From the NCBI GenBank assembly GCA_933228675.1, contig OW121740.1:1364001-1428000 (forward strand): 64,000 nucleotides of DNA, given 5' to 3'. Source of the stretch: Stomorhina lunata. Its lineage: Eukaryota; Arthropoda; Insecta; Diptera; Rhiniidae. The translations under genes were made by a program, and so were the position numbers. This document shows, piece after piece, positions 38,063-50,539 of this stretch (position 1 is the stretch's first letter; each line of letters begins with the position of its first letter). Below the pieces are notes generated by a model. That model was given only the letters and a program-made list of their open reading frames with translations, had not been told where the DNA came from and ran no database searches.

Positions 38063-38292
38063 CAGGTATGTTCTGCAAATCACTTCCTCATGATTTTTAA
38101 ATCATATTAATTTTCTAAGTCGAATTATTCGTTGTTCACATATTATTTTGACAATTTTATAACTCAGTTCACCTAAGATGAAGAAGTTTATAGATAAATG
38201 CTCTAAAAAATTCAACAATTATAGAAATTACAGCGTTTTTGAATTTCATGTGATTTCAAAATCATGTGGAAGTGATTTGCAGAACATACCTG
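38063..38292. repeat. 230-bp MITE with long perfect ends (family E)
   Basis: CAGGTATGTTCTGCAAATCA at the left is exactly mirrored at the right, and the match runs about 25 bp before a single-base difference, then continues through CATGAT. No coding frame. The near-identity of the ends suggests recent insertion. Confidence 0.8.
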
Positions 38293-38295
38293 TAT

Positions 38296-38840
38296 AAACA
38301 CAAGTAAGAAAGTGATATAGTCGGTCAAGACCGACCATACGATACCCTTCACCACTAAGGTCAAAGGTGTTCTTTTTCCTCTATAAAGGCAAATATTTGC
38401 TAAATTTTGCCATCATACAAACATTTTCTCAAAACTTATATATTTAAGCAGTTTTTTTCATTTTGACTTATATGGGGTCTAGGGTCAAATGTGGACCGAT
38501 TATCTTGAAAATTAGCAAATTGTTTACAGTGTTTAGAAAAATTATGTATGCAAAAAATAAACTCAAAATTCTCATTATCTTCAGATTTTTGAGCGTTTTA
38601 GTGATTTTTGTCTCATTAAGTGCGTTTTGACAGAAGAGTTTGTATGGGAGCAATGGTCAAATGTGGACCGATTTCAACGAAATTTGATACAGTGATTTAG
38701 ATTTACATAATCAGTGTTTTTTCAATTTCATGATTTATTGATATTTGTGGCCAAAATATCAATTCCGGGAAGTGGGACCTATGAGAGGTACCAAAAATAA
38801 TCGACCAATTTTGACCTATGGTGATGAAGGGTATAAATAT
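38296..38840 (+). repeat. Hairpin-headed GTCY repeat, family 1, copy 2
   Basis: Starts ACAAGTAAGAAAGTGATATA, then the GTCGG/CCGAC hairpin and GATACCCTTCACCACTAAGG, and ends GGTGATGAAGGGTATAAATA. It aligns with 24048-24852 but lacks the GGAC-rich block. It begins 4 bases after the family E MITE. Confidence 0.7.
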
Positions 38841-39497
38841 CCACACGATAAAAATCTGTTGTAAGTCAAGAACGGAAATATTTATCACTTGTGGGCCAGT
38901 GGCCATAAATAGATACATATGTGTGTAGGTTATGTAACTCATTCAATTATTTAAACCTTTTTTACGATGTAGACGTAAGATAAATAAATATAAATTTCTT
39001 TAACTGTATTATATATGATGCAAAATAATAAAATTTATAAAAAAAATTAAAATATATTTTATACTACGTATGCATGGATGAATGGATGGATGTACGGGTA
39101 AGTAAGTAAGTAAGTATGTATTACTCTAACGAAAAAAATAAAATAAAAATTTGAAGGCTGGTTAAACGTTAAAGAGTGTTCTCATTTGTTTATTTAACAC
39201 ATTTGAGTTTTAGCTTTAGCTAATGAATGAGACTTCGGTAGTATCTACCGTGCGACTATTTTGGTGTGTTAAACGCTTATCAAGAGCTTAGACTTAAACG
39301 CGATATGGAAAAAAATTAACAACAATGAACATATGCAATGTTCGATATAAGTAAATCGTATGTATGTTTATACTATATATAAACCGATTTGTATGCGAAA
39401 AATGAAATATATTTATGTTTGTATATAGAAACGAATTAATATATCCAGTGGCTGAAATGGAATGGACAATATCATTTATGGGTTACATTTTCTCAAT

Positions 39498-39531
39498 TCA
39501 GTTTTGAATCTTAAAACAACGGTTGCGGACG
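39498..39531 (+). promoter_or_regulatory. Core promoter, Inr plus DPE
   Basis: TTCAGTTT at 39498-39505 is a fly Initiator with A(+1) at 39500. GGACG sits at 39527-39531, exactly +28 to +32, and matches the downstream promoter element consensus RGWYV. No TATA box is seen 30 bases upstream, as expected for Inr/DPE promoters. It lies 2.5 kb before the coding exon at 42046, whose 5' UTR it could start. Confidence 0.6.
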
Positions 39532-40254
39532 TTTACTGTCAGTGTCAATGATTTAAGCAAATAGTAATGAAAACGAACGTATAGTGTTAAAATATTAAAC
39601 AATATTCGCTAATCAATCTCAATATCGGTTGCGAAAATCAAACGTCATTCATTTTATTTGCAAAGTGAATTAAATGTTTGAAAACATAAAACACAAGATT
39701 TTCTTTTAAGCTCTTATTTGAATTAATTATGGAGGCACGTGCAGAGTCTACCTATAATTGTAATAATTCTTTTGTGGTTTGAAAAAAATTATAAAAACTT
39801 TATCAACAAAATACAAACAATTTTTTTTATTAAAGCGATTCATTCAATTAAATAATTTCATTCATTTGAAAAAAGATAAAACCTTAGTATTATTTATTTT
39901 GAATTTTTAAAGCAAATGTGGTTACGAAGACGGTCTGAAAAGATAATTCCTTTAAAAATCGTTCTAAAAAAAATACAAAATAATCGAAAACTTTGAATAA
40001 CGTTTAACGAATAATATAATGTTATATAATAGTTTGTAGTCAATATGTGTTATTACAAACTAATTATACCCTACACCACCATATACAATAGCGCCAAAGT
40101 CTGTAATATACAGAAATATTTTGCTGAGAGGGAGTATTATGTAAAAATGAGTATGTATGGAGTATGGAGACTCCTAATTTCGTCAGAGTATAATTTTAGG
40201 TCATTTGGAATAAAATCGAACAAAGTATATAGAAGAAATAACGGAGGCTTACAG

Positions 40255-40397
40255 TAATTATAATTAATTATAATTATAATATAATTAATTATAATTATAT
40301 TATAATTAATTATAATTATAATATAATTAATTATAATTATAATATAATTAATTATAATTATAATATAATTAATTATAATTATAATATAATTAATTGT
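40255..40397. repeat. Tandem 21-bp AT palindromic repeat
   Basis: About six near-identical units of ATAATTAATTATAATTATAAT, each internally palindromic. It falls between the predicted promoter at 39500 and the coding exon at 42046. Confidence 0.9.
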
Positions 40398-42045
40398 AAC
40401 TAGCTGAACTTGCCAAATTTCATGTTCGCTATGTATAAATATAATAATTTCAATTTGTATGACAGTTTTTTATGGTAATTATAAATTTTGATACCCGTTT
40501 TTAATAACGTCGATCAATAACAGATAAGAAATAATTGTTAGTTTGCAGAACAAACGAACGTGAACAAAGAAATTAAAAAAGCACTTCGCATAGTACCCTC
40601 GTATATATGCATACAAAGTTCTAATGTATGTCATTGTTCTTATTATATCATAAAATTCACACATACTTATGTATGCAAAAAACTTAAAAAAAACACTAAC
40701 ACATCAAAAATTTCGTACAAATATAAAACGGGAAGTATTTTGGTTTATTTCTCTAATCAAATCATTCGAAATCATATTGGCAAAGAGTGCAGAAATCGTT
40801 CAATTATTCTGACAAAAAAAAAATAATAATTATAATAATAATATCTATAAAAATAACAAAATTTCATTCTTAAAATCGCTAAATTTTTAACATAAAATAA
40901 TCCAATTAAATTATAATTGCAACAAAAAATAATTTAAAGAAATTCTTCAACTAATTAAGAGTTACACAAAAATTTCAAATTGAAAATCAAATCAAATTGA
41001 CAAAAGGTGTCAAACCGTAAATAAATAAATTTTAAAAATATATAACAAAAAATTAAAAATTGTTAAAGAAAAACGTCATTAAAAGTATTTTTATTATTAT
41101 TATTTGTTTTTTTTATTACTAAACATGATAACGAATGAAAACAAACTAAATTAGAAAACTATAACGGCTACAAAATTAAAAAAGCCATAAATGTGTCCCC
41201 GTCATATAAAAAAAATTGTTCGTACCCTACAACTACTTATGGAAAATTTAATCAATGGCGAACTTGTGAACGAATATGAAAAATACAGTTAATATTCAAC
41301 TACAATATCTCGAAAACTATTGGTACGATTTAATAACTCCTTCAAGTTCTTTGTTTCTGCCTATTTGTTTGTTTATTTTGTACTTGAAAAAACACATCTT
41401 TACGCAAATTGAGCTGATGAATTTCAAATTATAACTTAAAGTTTGACTGAAGTATGTCATCAGTATAAAGGGCATCCTTAATCGCTTCGCTATCTATAAG
41501 TAACTAAATTTATATAAAACATTATATATAATATTGTGAAAATTACAAAGTTATTGACAAACCTATAATATGTACATTTATCAACGATAATGAAGAGTAC
41601 AAAAATCGCAAATGCGGTCGGTCAGAAACGCGAGTGTATGATTAATTGTTGATTTAATTTTTAATATAGATACAATCTATTTAATTGTGCACACAAAAGT
41701 TCTCACCATAAAATAATAAAATTTATAATGATTAAAAGCGCCATTGATAAGAAGCTCAAGAAATTTTTTTCTAAAAAAATGTTATCAATTTTTTTATTGC
41801 TAAACCAGTGAAATAATTAAAAATAAATAATTAAAATAAAAACTTATTTTTGCACATTAATCCATAAATACAGATATTACAATTAAGTGCTAAAAAATTT
41901 TAGTGCCATAAGGGAAATTATAACATTAAAAATACAAAACATTTACTATAATTAAAGTTTAAAAATAAACCAAACAAACAGACGACACAACAAATTTAAA
42001 GTCATTCGCGTTAAAACAAAAATAAACTAAAATTAAAATTAAAAA

Positions 42046-42196
42046 ATGTCAATGAAATATAAATTTGATCATAAAAATGTGGCAAACGCAGACGATGATG
42101 GCGATGAAGAGGTTGTTGAACTTCTGGCAGGATCACCCCAAATACAAATCAAACCAAAAACAGAATGGCACCCAAATAGGGGGTCCCCCAAAACAA
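42046..42196 (+). CDS. Candidate first coding exon of an unidentified large gene
   Basis: ATG at 42046 lies in the AT-rich context AAAAAATG, with in-frame stops just upstream. Fifty codons follow (MSMKYKFDHKNVANADDDGD, an EEVVELLAGSPQIQIK stretch, then a Pro/Arg-rich WHPNRGSPKT) before a strong donor GTGAGT at 42197-42202, leaving one base of the next codon. The codon composition, richer in G and C than the flanks, supports real coding. No second exon was found in the remaining 22 kb, which would make a very long first intron. I do not recognise the protein. The promoter at 39500 and perhaps the one at 53957 may serve the same gene. Confidence 0.6.
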
Positions 42197-43341
42197 GTGA
42201 GTAGAATTTTTAGTAAATTATTTTTAGTTTTGATTTTTATTTGTTTAATTTAATTTTAATGCTCGTTAACAATTGAATTAATTTATGCGCATAATTTGTT
42301 TTAGATTCTATTATTCTATTTCAACTAATCAAAATATTTTCTGCACTACCGACGAATATGTATATGTTTTTAATTAAATTTATTTATTTTGAATTTTGTA
42401 CTTTAATCACGATTACATTCACAAATAAATTCAAACTTTTTTAGGTTTGTCATTTTAGATTTATTTAGGTTTTTGTTTAACAACCTGTTTAGAATTTTTG
42501 ACCAATTAATTTGTATTAAAAATATTTAATAAATCTCCACAAATAAAAATTACTGTCGTATGTGATTGTTGGAATTTTTCGAAAATTTTAAAGTTATATT
42601 AATTTTACTTTTTATAATAGTTTCCAATTTGCCTTTATTTATTTTTATAATTAATCTGAATAATAATAGAAGAGAATATTATCAGCTAAGACCGAAAATT
42701 AATTTCTGTAGTGGCAAATGCAACACGATCATCATTTAAATTTAATATTGATATTAGGGACACAAAACTAAAAATATTTTCTATAGGCTTTTTCTGTTTT
42801 AAATCGAATTTATTATGTATGTTTATAATCAATTAAAAAATTGGTACTTTTATGATTTTCTGCATTTCAGGTAATGATATGCACATCTATCTGTGGATGT
42901 CATTTACATATGAATTAATTATTCAAAATAATGAAATTTAGTAGAGACATTTGTTTGGTAATGTGGTTATCACTATTGAAACTGACCGAAATCTCTCCAT
43001 TATTCAATGTACCTCCCATAAGATTGACTTTTCGGAATTGAGTTTTTAGCCTTTTACAGCAACAAATGTTTACCGTTTGTCTTTACTATAGTTGTGTAGC
43101 GTACCTATCGATCTGAGTCGATTTATCCAGACAGCAAATGTCCATCTAAGCATGTTATCAAAGTTCAGGTCGCAATTTAAAAGATGTTTTAATTTAAATC
43201 GTATTACACTGCGCAACAAGGCATCTACTGATTAAGTACTGTACTGATTATAAGGTAATTTCGGATACTGATTCCAAATCTACACTTTAGATTGGCTTTA
43301 GTTTTCGAGATATAGATTATTTAAATTTACGGCACTTCTGC
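42197..43341. other. Probable intron, nothing recognised
   Basis: AT-rich, no exon or repeat identified. It follows the strong donor at 42197. Confidence 0.45.
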
Positions 43342-43477
<136 letters not shown>

Positions 43478-44220
43478 ACGTTTTAAATCTGCAAAGTATA
43501 TCTCAGATCTACTTGTTAAAAAAAATTAAGCAAACAATTTTTTTTAAAAACCTCATAAAGAAGTGTTTAATTTTTTCCCTCAAACAACCATTACTCAGTC
43601 ATCTTTTTGCGATTTTCAAACATTTGATATTTTTTTAAGCCAATAATCACATCTTTTAAAAGAACGATTAATTGTTAAGGTTTGGTAAAAAAAAAGTAAA
43701 AAAATCGACTTGTGGCTATATCTCAAAAAAATAGAGGCAATAAAGACAGACGGAGATCAGATTTGAAATCGGCGACCTCAAATTAGTAAGAATCAATTTT
43801 ATCAACACCAAAAATTTTAGTTATGTTTACCTGTATTATTAACTCACATACAGCCCATAGAATCACCTTCCAGAAACAGAGATTTGGATTTTTATAGTCG
43901 CATATTTTTATGTGTTTGAATGTTGTTAATAGAAAACATTAATAATAGTATTCCAAATTTTATTGAAATCGACCCACATTTGACCAAACAATACATGACC
44001 AACTCTCAAAAGTCACTTAAATACCCCAGATAACAGATAAGTTTTATGAAAACATAAATCGATAAGCGAAATATCATAAAAATCGGTACCATAGTTTCTA
44101 TATCAGACCCGTTGCCGGAAATACCATAAATACTTGTATCTCGGGAAAATGGTTGTGATAACAAAATAAGTTTTATGAATTATAACAATTTGTCGATAAC
44201 TGAGCAATATTTGTAGACGT

Positions 44221-44292
44221 TCGCACCAAAACGTAACAATTCTATTATAAAACATTCCGAGTAATTATAAGTAAAATGTTACGTTTAGGTGC
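44221..44292. repeat. Short inverted-repeat element
   Basis: CGCACCAAAACGTAACA at the left pairs with TGTTACGTTTAGGTGCG at the right across about 38 bases. A similar end, TGTTACATTTGGTGCGG, occurs singly near 56608, suggesting a small family. Confidence 0.5.
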
Positions 44293-44984
44293 GATCGATT
44301 GTAATATTTTTAATGCAAATACAACCTCATAAGAAAATTTTGTTGGTGTATGAATAAAAATATAAAAACATAAATTACAAAATATATCGTTCACTAGAAG
44401 AAACTGAAGAGGGCAGTAGGCAAAGTGAAAAGGCATCATTAACTCAGATTTTTCAACAAATGAAATGTTTACGTATTAATGCAAATTTCTGCGTTTGTCC
44501 TAAGTTTTGAGGGATATGAAATAGGCAGGGTTGACATCCTATGGTATTTTCTTATTTGCTATTTATGAATTTGTTATAGTAATTTTTTCCATTAAAATAC
44601 ACATATTAAAGAAAATTAATGAATCCATAAGTGTTATTTAAAATTTTTTTAATTCAAATTGATCAAGTGTTCTAAAATTTAATAAAAAATAAGAAACGGA
44701 AAACTTACTTTAAGCTTTATTGCTTGTTTCTGTTATGAAAACCCTTATAGAATCAACTGTTAATATATAACTATAGTATTTATTAGTTTCGTTCGTTTAC
44801 TTTATATTTTGTAATATTACAAAATATAGCTGAAAGTCATTCGTTTACCCAAAACTCAGTAAGAGGGGAAATGTAAACAGCGAGAATGAGAGAGAAAAAG
44901 TTACATTTTGATTGCTGTGTATTTGTGTATTTGTAAAATGTTACTGGCAAAATTTCTGCCAGTAAAAGTTCAGTAAGAACAAGT

Positions 44985-46680
44985 AAGAGTGTTATATTCG
45001 GCTGTGCCGAATCTTATATACCCACCATCAAGTTGTGTTAAATTTAGAAATATATCTCATATATCTACAAGGGTGCAGCTAATTCAAAATCTGGACCAAT
45101 ACTGAAAAAATCGCTAAGCTAATTGGTATTGTTGGTAAAACCTTTGGACTAAATTCGGCTGCCGTAGCTTTATAGTTCAACATTTAAAAATATTTTAGTG
45201 GTTTCCCCAGTATTTACTTTGATCAAAATTCGGTCTCATAACCGGGTATAGTTTTACATTAATAAGTTGTTAAATACTTTTCGTACATATTTAGTTAGGC
45301 TAAACACGTTAATAGTAATAGTAATACGGCAGGTCCATAAATTTCGTTAGGAGTTGCTAATGCATTCATCATATATAAAGTCTGGGCTGAACATTGATTG
45401 ATGCCTATCTAATTTCATAGGTGCAATCTTAATATAATGAATGTACCTCCAAATCTTTTTGATTGTAGATATAAAAAGGGGATGCTATATATATAAGAAT
45501 TATAGCCAAATGTTGACCGATTGTAACAAAATTTTACACACTGGCTGGTATATATTCTTGCAAAAACTTCCCTATTTTAAATTTAATCGTCATAGCTATT
45601 ACAATTGTATTCAATTTATCAGCATTAATGTGTTTCCCAGGGCGGGGTTATATGGAAGCTCTAACTAAATTTGAACCGATTTTGTCCATTTTCAACACAC
45701 ATCTTTTTCAAGATATCCAAAATACTTTTGCAAAATTTTGTCTCTCTAGCTCTTTTCGTTAAGGCGCTATCGAGCTTTTATCTGACGGACAGACGGACAT
45801 AAACAACCTTTTCTTTATGTATTTTTGTGTTTCCATAAGTTTTTCATATGGGAGCTATGGTAAAATGGTGACCGATTGTGACAAAATTTTGCACACTGGC
45901 TGACATTGACATAAGACTTCCTTGTGCTTAATTTAATTTTACTAGCTCTTGTAGTTAAGGAGCTATCACGATTTTATCTGACGGACAGACGGACATAAAT
46001 CCCCTTTTCTTTTTGAATTTTTGTGTTTTCGTAAGTTTTTTATATGGGAGCTAGGTCAAATGGTGACCGATTGCGACAAAATTTTGCACACTGGCTGGCA
46101 TTGGCATAAGACTTTCCTTTGCCAAATTAAGTGGTTATATCTGTTATACTTTTAGATTTATTGGCATTTAAGTGTATTTTAGGTGAAATTTAGGCTGTTT
46201 TCGTAAGTTTTTTGTATGGGAGCTATGGCTAAATGTGAACCGATTTTGATGAAATTTTACACGCTGTCTAGGGCTAATGTAAAACTTCTATATACAAAAT
46301 TTTGTCATCATAGCTGCTATAATTTGTCATTTATTAACAAATAAGCGATTAGCCTAGACGAGGTTATACGGGAGCTATGCTCAAATGTGAACCGATTTTG
46401 CCTAATTTGAATACCAAAATTTTCTCAAAGATGAAAAATATTTTTACTAAGTTTCAGTGAGCTAGCTCCTTTCGTTTAGGCGTTATCGTGATTTCAACAG
46501 ACAGACAGACAGACAGACGGACAGACAGACGGACAGACAGACGGACATCGCTCAATCGTCTTAGAATTTCATAAGGATTCAGAATATATATCGTTTTTGG
46601 CTTTTAAGCCAATATTAAGGAAATTACAAACGGAATGACAATCTCAATATACCCCCCATTCTTTTTGATGGTGGGTATAA
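44985..46680 (+). repeat. Hairpin-headed GTCY repeat, family 2, long copy
   Basis: Begins ACAAGTAAGAGTGTTATATT, a TTCGGC/GCCGAA hairpin, then TATATACCCACCATCA. It ends GATGGTGGGTATAAAAAC. The interior has several tandem modules of about 190 bp, each with TATGGGAGCTA, GACCGATTG, CAAAATTTTGCACACTGGCT and a GACGGACAGACGGACATAAA tag, plus a GACA/GACG microsatellite at 46498-46548. No coding frame is conserved. The structure resembles the Drosophila mini-me repeats with their GTCY tract; relation is inferred. Confidence 0.7.
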
Positions 46681-47243
46681 AAACAACGAATGAAAAATGT
46701 AAACAAAAGAAAAGCAGACAACAAAAATTTTACCGCAATTTTTATTAATAGAAACATTTGATGTAAAAGAAATAAAATAAACTAAATTAAAGTATTTAAC
46801 TAATTAAAAATAAAAATCTTAAGTCATTTTTTATTTTTTATATATTGTATTGTTTTTTATTGTCTCGATTTACTTACTGCATTTTTACAAATGATTTCGT
46901 GAGAGTAAATTCGTTCATTTACTCAGTAAATACTCAGCTTACTGGACTTTTACTGGAATGTAAACGAATGAACCTATTATTAACATAATTGCTTTTAAAT
47001 AAATGAGTTATTAGGTCGAGTAATAAGTAACTTCCGTTATATTTATGAATTTCTATTTATGAATTGCCATGACAACGATACTTTGTTTTCATTAGTAATA
47101 CGATTCTTTTGGCAACAATTTTCCATGATAGACAATTTCGGAGAAAAATCATGGAATAAATGTGTTCATGATTTAAAATCTTATCCTCTGAAATGTTGAT
47201 CCAAAAGGTATATATTAATAAGATACTTTAAGAATTTATAAAA

Positions 47244-47960
47244 GTGAATGAACAAAAATGCATTCATATCACATTTTCATTGCGTAGAGACTCGTGCCCT
47301 CCAGTTAAAATTAATAACCAATCTATCCCCCAACAATCAGAAGTGAAATACCTGGGTATTCACTTGGAACGACGGCTTACGTGGAAGAGTCACATAGATG
47401 CCAAATTGACAAAAATTAAACTAAAGTCAGCCCAACTTAACTGGATAATTGGTAAAAATTCTAAACTTAGCCTAGATTGCAAAATTCTTCTATACAACTC
47501 TATCATTAAACCAATATGGTGTTACGGAATTCAATTGTGGGGCACTGCCTCAGAGTCAAATATTGAGAAAATACAAAGGCGGCAAAATAAACTTTTAAGA
47601 ATAATTACTGGGGCCCCGTGGTACGTTTAAAACACCAACTTACACAAGGACCTTTTCCGTTGGTTAAAACAGAAATAGCGAATCGTGTTGTTAATTATGT
47701 CAATAAATTGGCATGTCTCCCAAATCCACTAGCTCGAAATATACTAAACGGTCGCGGCCATATCCGGCTCAGAAGGAGGGATACTAGCGACTTGTACCGC
47801 AGCTAAAGAAGATGGATTGATAATGTAAAGGATCCTACTCACGCAAAGAATTATGAAGTCGATTTTCATAATTAAGAATTTTAGATTTTAAGATTTGATT
47901 ATTTATTGTTAGTTCATGGAAAATGAAGATTCAATAAATAAAAAAAAAACATGAAAAAAA
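47244..47960 (+). pseudogene. 5'-truncated Jockey-type LINE, end of ORF2
   Basis: Open from 47244: the end of a reverse-transcriptase region with VKYLGIHLERRLTWKSHI, ILLYNSIIKPIWCYGIQLWG and KIQRRQNKLLRIITGAPWYV, a series typical of Jockey-clade elements. A stop and frameshift follow at 47628-47660, then VVNYVNKLACLPNPLARNIL in the next frame to a stop near 47804. AATAAATAAAAAAAAAAC at 47934-47951 is the A-rich tail. AAGAATTTA on both sides (near 47230 and 47961) may be the target duplication. Confidence 0.8.
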
Positions 47961-48131
47961 AGAATTTAAAGAAGGCGATAGTTTTAAGGAAAAAAAACAT
48001 TCTGAGTGTATGGTTGTCAAAATTTCATTCATTCATTTCATTCAATGCAAGACTTTTTATTTTGAAAGAAAAAAAATTTACCATATTTATATTTCTGAGA
48101 ATAAACTAAAATTTCAATTAAAAAAAATTGT

Positions 48132-48729
48132 TAAGGTACGGTCAGACTCATTAAACATTTAAATCAAATATTTTGAGTAAAAATATTGTCAAAACAATAT
48201 AATAAAAAATTTGTGGTCACACTTGCACATTTATTTGACGATTTTTATTTGATAAAATACAGAAAAAATACGTTCAAAGTATAAACAAAAAAACAAGTTT
48301 TATTTATGGTCACACTAAAGATTAAATATTTTCCCAAAAAATATTTGATCAAATTTTTTCAAAACAAAATTGTGTATCTATCTATCAAATTTGATGTTGT
48401 TGTTTCTCAAATTTGATGTTGTTGTTTCTCAAATTTAATGTTGTTGTTTCTGTTTGAATAGTAAACAATAGAAATGCTCAGCTGTTATTTGCCCCTGTTT
48501 GATGTTACAAAAATTTTGTAAGATTAAATAATTATTTGATCAAAATTTAATAAAATATTTGCTCTTGCGTGGTCACATTATAAAAATTTTTATTTGCTGG
48601 CAAATGATTTTGTTTTGTTCAAATCAACATGTTTCTTGTTTGAACCTCAAAAATATTTTGTGGTCAGACTACGAGGATTAAATATTTGATAATTTCGATT
48701 AAATGTTTAATCAATGTGACCGTAGCTTT
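48132..48729. repeat. Foldback MITE with repeated GGTCACA motifs (family F)
   Basis: The left end AAGGTACGGTCAGACTCATT and the right end, as reverse complement, AAGCTACGGTCACATTGATT continue to ATTAAACATTTAA. Inside are further GGTCACACT and GGTCAGACT copies alternating with TTAAATATTT. No coding capacity. Confidence 0.75.
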
Positions 48730-49340
48730 ATTCATTTATTAAAAAAAATGGTTGATTCATATATGCATCACTGTGTTAATACTTTTAATAATGTGACAGT
48801 AATATATGTACATGTCGAAGAAAAATTTGGAAAGGTGTTTCTAGTTTTAAAATATGGTCGGGTAAGTTGGTAGATTCAGTTAATGTACAAGGTACATCAT
48901 CGTGTTCCTTTTTCTGCACAACAACTCTCTTGGTTTCGAGAAGTCTCGATGAAAAGTAAAAAAATATTTTTTAATTTTAAATTCTTCGAAAATCAGTAAC
49001 TCAAAAAAAAAATCAAAAATTTAACTAAAATGTGCCGTTATTTATCAAAATTTGTTTTCAAACATTAGGCAGGAACAACAAAAATTAACAAACGCTGGAA
49101 TTTCGTAAATTTGATTATTAGTTAAAAAATAATATATATAAGAAAAAATAAATATAAGAAAAAAGCGGGTGATTCATTTATGCATCACACTGAAGTTTTA
49201 AAAGCGAAAAGAGGGTGGGATATTCTTTCGACTTCGATGATAGCATTAATGTTAATCTACAAGATGTGTAGCAGTGTTTTAATACATCGCAATCAACTGT
49301 TATCCGTCAAAAATTGGAAATTGCTTATAACTCGACCTAA

Positions 49341-50539
49341 TATTTAAAAAAAAAAAAATAAAGAAATGGTTAGACTTTCGACATGTTATTGGAAGATTAA
49401 ATTATTATTTGTTCCATTGTTATTTCCACTTAAATCATTTGTAAGTTAAGAATTTTTCTTGAAAATCTAACATAGATTTAACTTTGTTCTCTATTACTCA
49501 TACATTTAATTTAATGATTGTAAAATTCATACATTTTAAACATTTGTCACTTTAAATATCTCAATCTTGTTTATGTTAAGACAATGACGGACATAGACGA
49601 CAAAGACAAGTAAATTTCTAAATGAATATAATATTTTAATTTATTTATCACATCAAATTGACCGCAACAATATCACCCCCAGAGTCAGTATCTCATGGGT
49701 AATCTAATATGTTTGTTATAGGTATGTAAATATTTAGTACTACCCCAACATTTTACAATCAACCGGCATCAGCTGTAAACAACAATAGAGATAGATAACA
49801 AACAATAACATCATCATTTCAACGAACTCATTCATTTCTCATTCTATTCCATTTCATCGCATCGCATTGTCGCATCACATTTCAATCATCTTTATCACCA
49901 CTTAAATTCAATTTAATCAATTACTTTTTTTTACACAACAAATAAAATAACAACAACATTTTTTTACAATAACAATAATATTTTGTTGCTGTTGTCATAT
50001 TACAATAACAATTGCACGTAATGATAGATTGGAGACAATAATACGGTCAGCGACTGTTGGGTATTATATTCGAATGTACATACATACATTCATACATTGT
50101 ATGTGTGTATTCCCTGCATTTGGATTATTAGTTATAGTCAGAAACTTATTTCCTTTAAATCTGTTTCCGATTGCGTCGGGCCTTCTGGACAGCCATTCAA
50201 GTAAGGCTTGTAATCAAAGTGCAATCTATCTTTTTGTCTTAAGGCTTAAAAAAATCTATCTCAAGATTTAAAACAATTTAATTTGCTATTTATTCTATAG
50301 ATAAGTTTTGTATCTATGGAATAAATAACTATTTATACTCTATAACTATTTATGCCCCTCTACCAATGGTAAATAGTAATATATGTATATACTAGGGTGT
50401 GCCTTTTTACGGAAGTGCGAAATTGAACCGTAACTTCCTCCTCAAATGTCGGTTCTGGTGGTTAAATTTCGGAGTTTCGTAAAATAAGTGTATACATATG
50501 TACATACGTATATACATATGTACTTACTTAAATGCCTAT
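49341..50539. other. Intronic or intergenic, no gene seen
   Basis: AT-rich. The stretch 49750-50020 has many CATTTCAT and AACAA simple runs. Nothing else recognised. Confidence 0.45.

Larger units (their letters stand above)
47011..49340. mobile_element. Old mariner-like TIR element, interrupted twice
   Basis: TTAGGTCGAGTAATAAG at 47011 and, as reverse complement, TTAGGTCGAGTTATAAG ending at 49340 form inverted ends, each flanked by TA. The 2330 bp between include a LINE fragment and the foldback MITE, which account for about 1.3 kb; the remaining 1.0 kb is the size of a degraded mariner. A short frame near 49212-49335 could be transposase debris but I cannot identify it. GATTCAT.TATGCATCAC occurs twice inside (near 48752 and 49170). 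Confidence 0.5.

Noticed and set aside
46498..46548. CRISPR-like periodic GACA/GACG array
   Set aside because: A simple tetranucleotide microsatellite without spacers, in a eukaryotic repeat.
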